Positions 5,102 through 5,151 of a stretch of 5,151 bases of DNA are shown here, piece after piece. The notes beneath the pieces were generated by a model. That model saw only the letters and a list, made by a program, of their open reading frames with translations, had not been told where the DNA came from and did not search any database. A program made the position numbers and the translations under genes. Position 1 is the first letter of the stretch; each line of letters begins with the position of its first letter. The DNA lies in the NCBI GenBank assembly GCA_019090565.1, contig JAHRVS010000134.1, positions 1-5,151 on the forward strand, written 5' to 3'. The stretch comes from Gammaproteobacteria bacterium. Its GTDB lineage: Bacteria; Pseudomonadota; Gammaproteobacteria; Pseudomonadales; UBA3067.

Positions 5102-5107
5102 AAACCC

Positions 5108-5151
5108 ATGAGCGAATTTGATATTGATCAAGTGAAAACCTATCTGCTTTC
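5108..5151 (+). CDS. hemF: Probable HemF, oxygen-dependent coproporphyrinogen III oxidase (first 14 codons)
   Basis: Only MSEFDIDQVKTYLL is visible before the window ends. It fits the start of HemF proteins (E. coli HemF begins MKPDAHQVKQFLLNLQ), sharing the QVKxxLL pattern at the same distance from the start. HemF turns coproporphyrinogen III into protoporphyrinogen IX with oxygen in haem synthesis. Its position after tsaC agrees with the tsaC-hemF-aroE order known in pseudomonads and relatives. The call rests on a few residues and synteny, so it is probable rather than certain. Confidence 0.65.
   Translation, partial: MSEFDIDQVKTYLL

Overview
The window looks like the chromosome of a Gram-negative gammaproteobacterium, probably marine or polysaccharide-degrading and possibly Cellvibrionaceae-like. 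The genus is a guess. The signs are a class I PurE, the order tsaC then hemF (known from gammaproteobacterial genomes), secreted proteins with Sec signal peptides, and relics of an IS66 transposase and of a VIT-domain surface protein. No tRNA, rRNA or CRISPR array was seen.

Left part, minus strand (1-1769): a two-gene operon of exported proteins. A 492-residue secreted alpha/beta hydrolase of lipase type has a TTG start, a Ser266/Asp445/His468 candidate triad and an EF-hand-like calcium loop. Three bases after its stop begins a second secreted protein, of unknown function, cut off by the left edge of the window.

Middle part (about 1850-3180): a gene graveyard. A 5'-truncated IS66 transposase carries two in-frame stops and ends at what looks like the right end of the element (about 2500). 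Next comes a frameshifted, 3'-truncated VIT-domain fragment (2565-2908). The remaining bases up to purE hold a -10-like box and a strong hairpin, but no gene I recognise.

Right part, plus strand (3181-5151): housekeeping genes. purE is intact, but purK does not follow it. A 160-bp palindromic repeat separates purE from a tsaC (Sua5/YrdC) homologue that has no usable start codon and has lost the WPGP motif, so it is probably decaying. A strong hairpin follows tsaC. Then comes an intact CspA-family cold-shock gene whose upstream bases can form a pseudoknot. A second, diverged copy of the palindromic repeat ends in a terminator-like hairpin just before the first 14 codons of a probable hemF.

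The genes do not form one pathway. They are a secreted lipolytic pair, purine synthesis, tRNA modification (t6A), cold-shock RNA binding and haem synthesis, placed around a degraded mobile-element region. The points most worth following up are the damaged tsaC at its conserved locus, the pair of nested-palindrome repeats lying before tsaC and before hemF, and the possible pseudoknot leader of the cold-shock gene.
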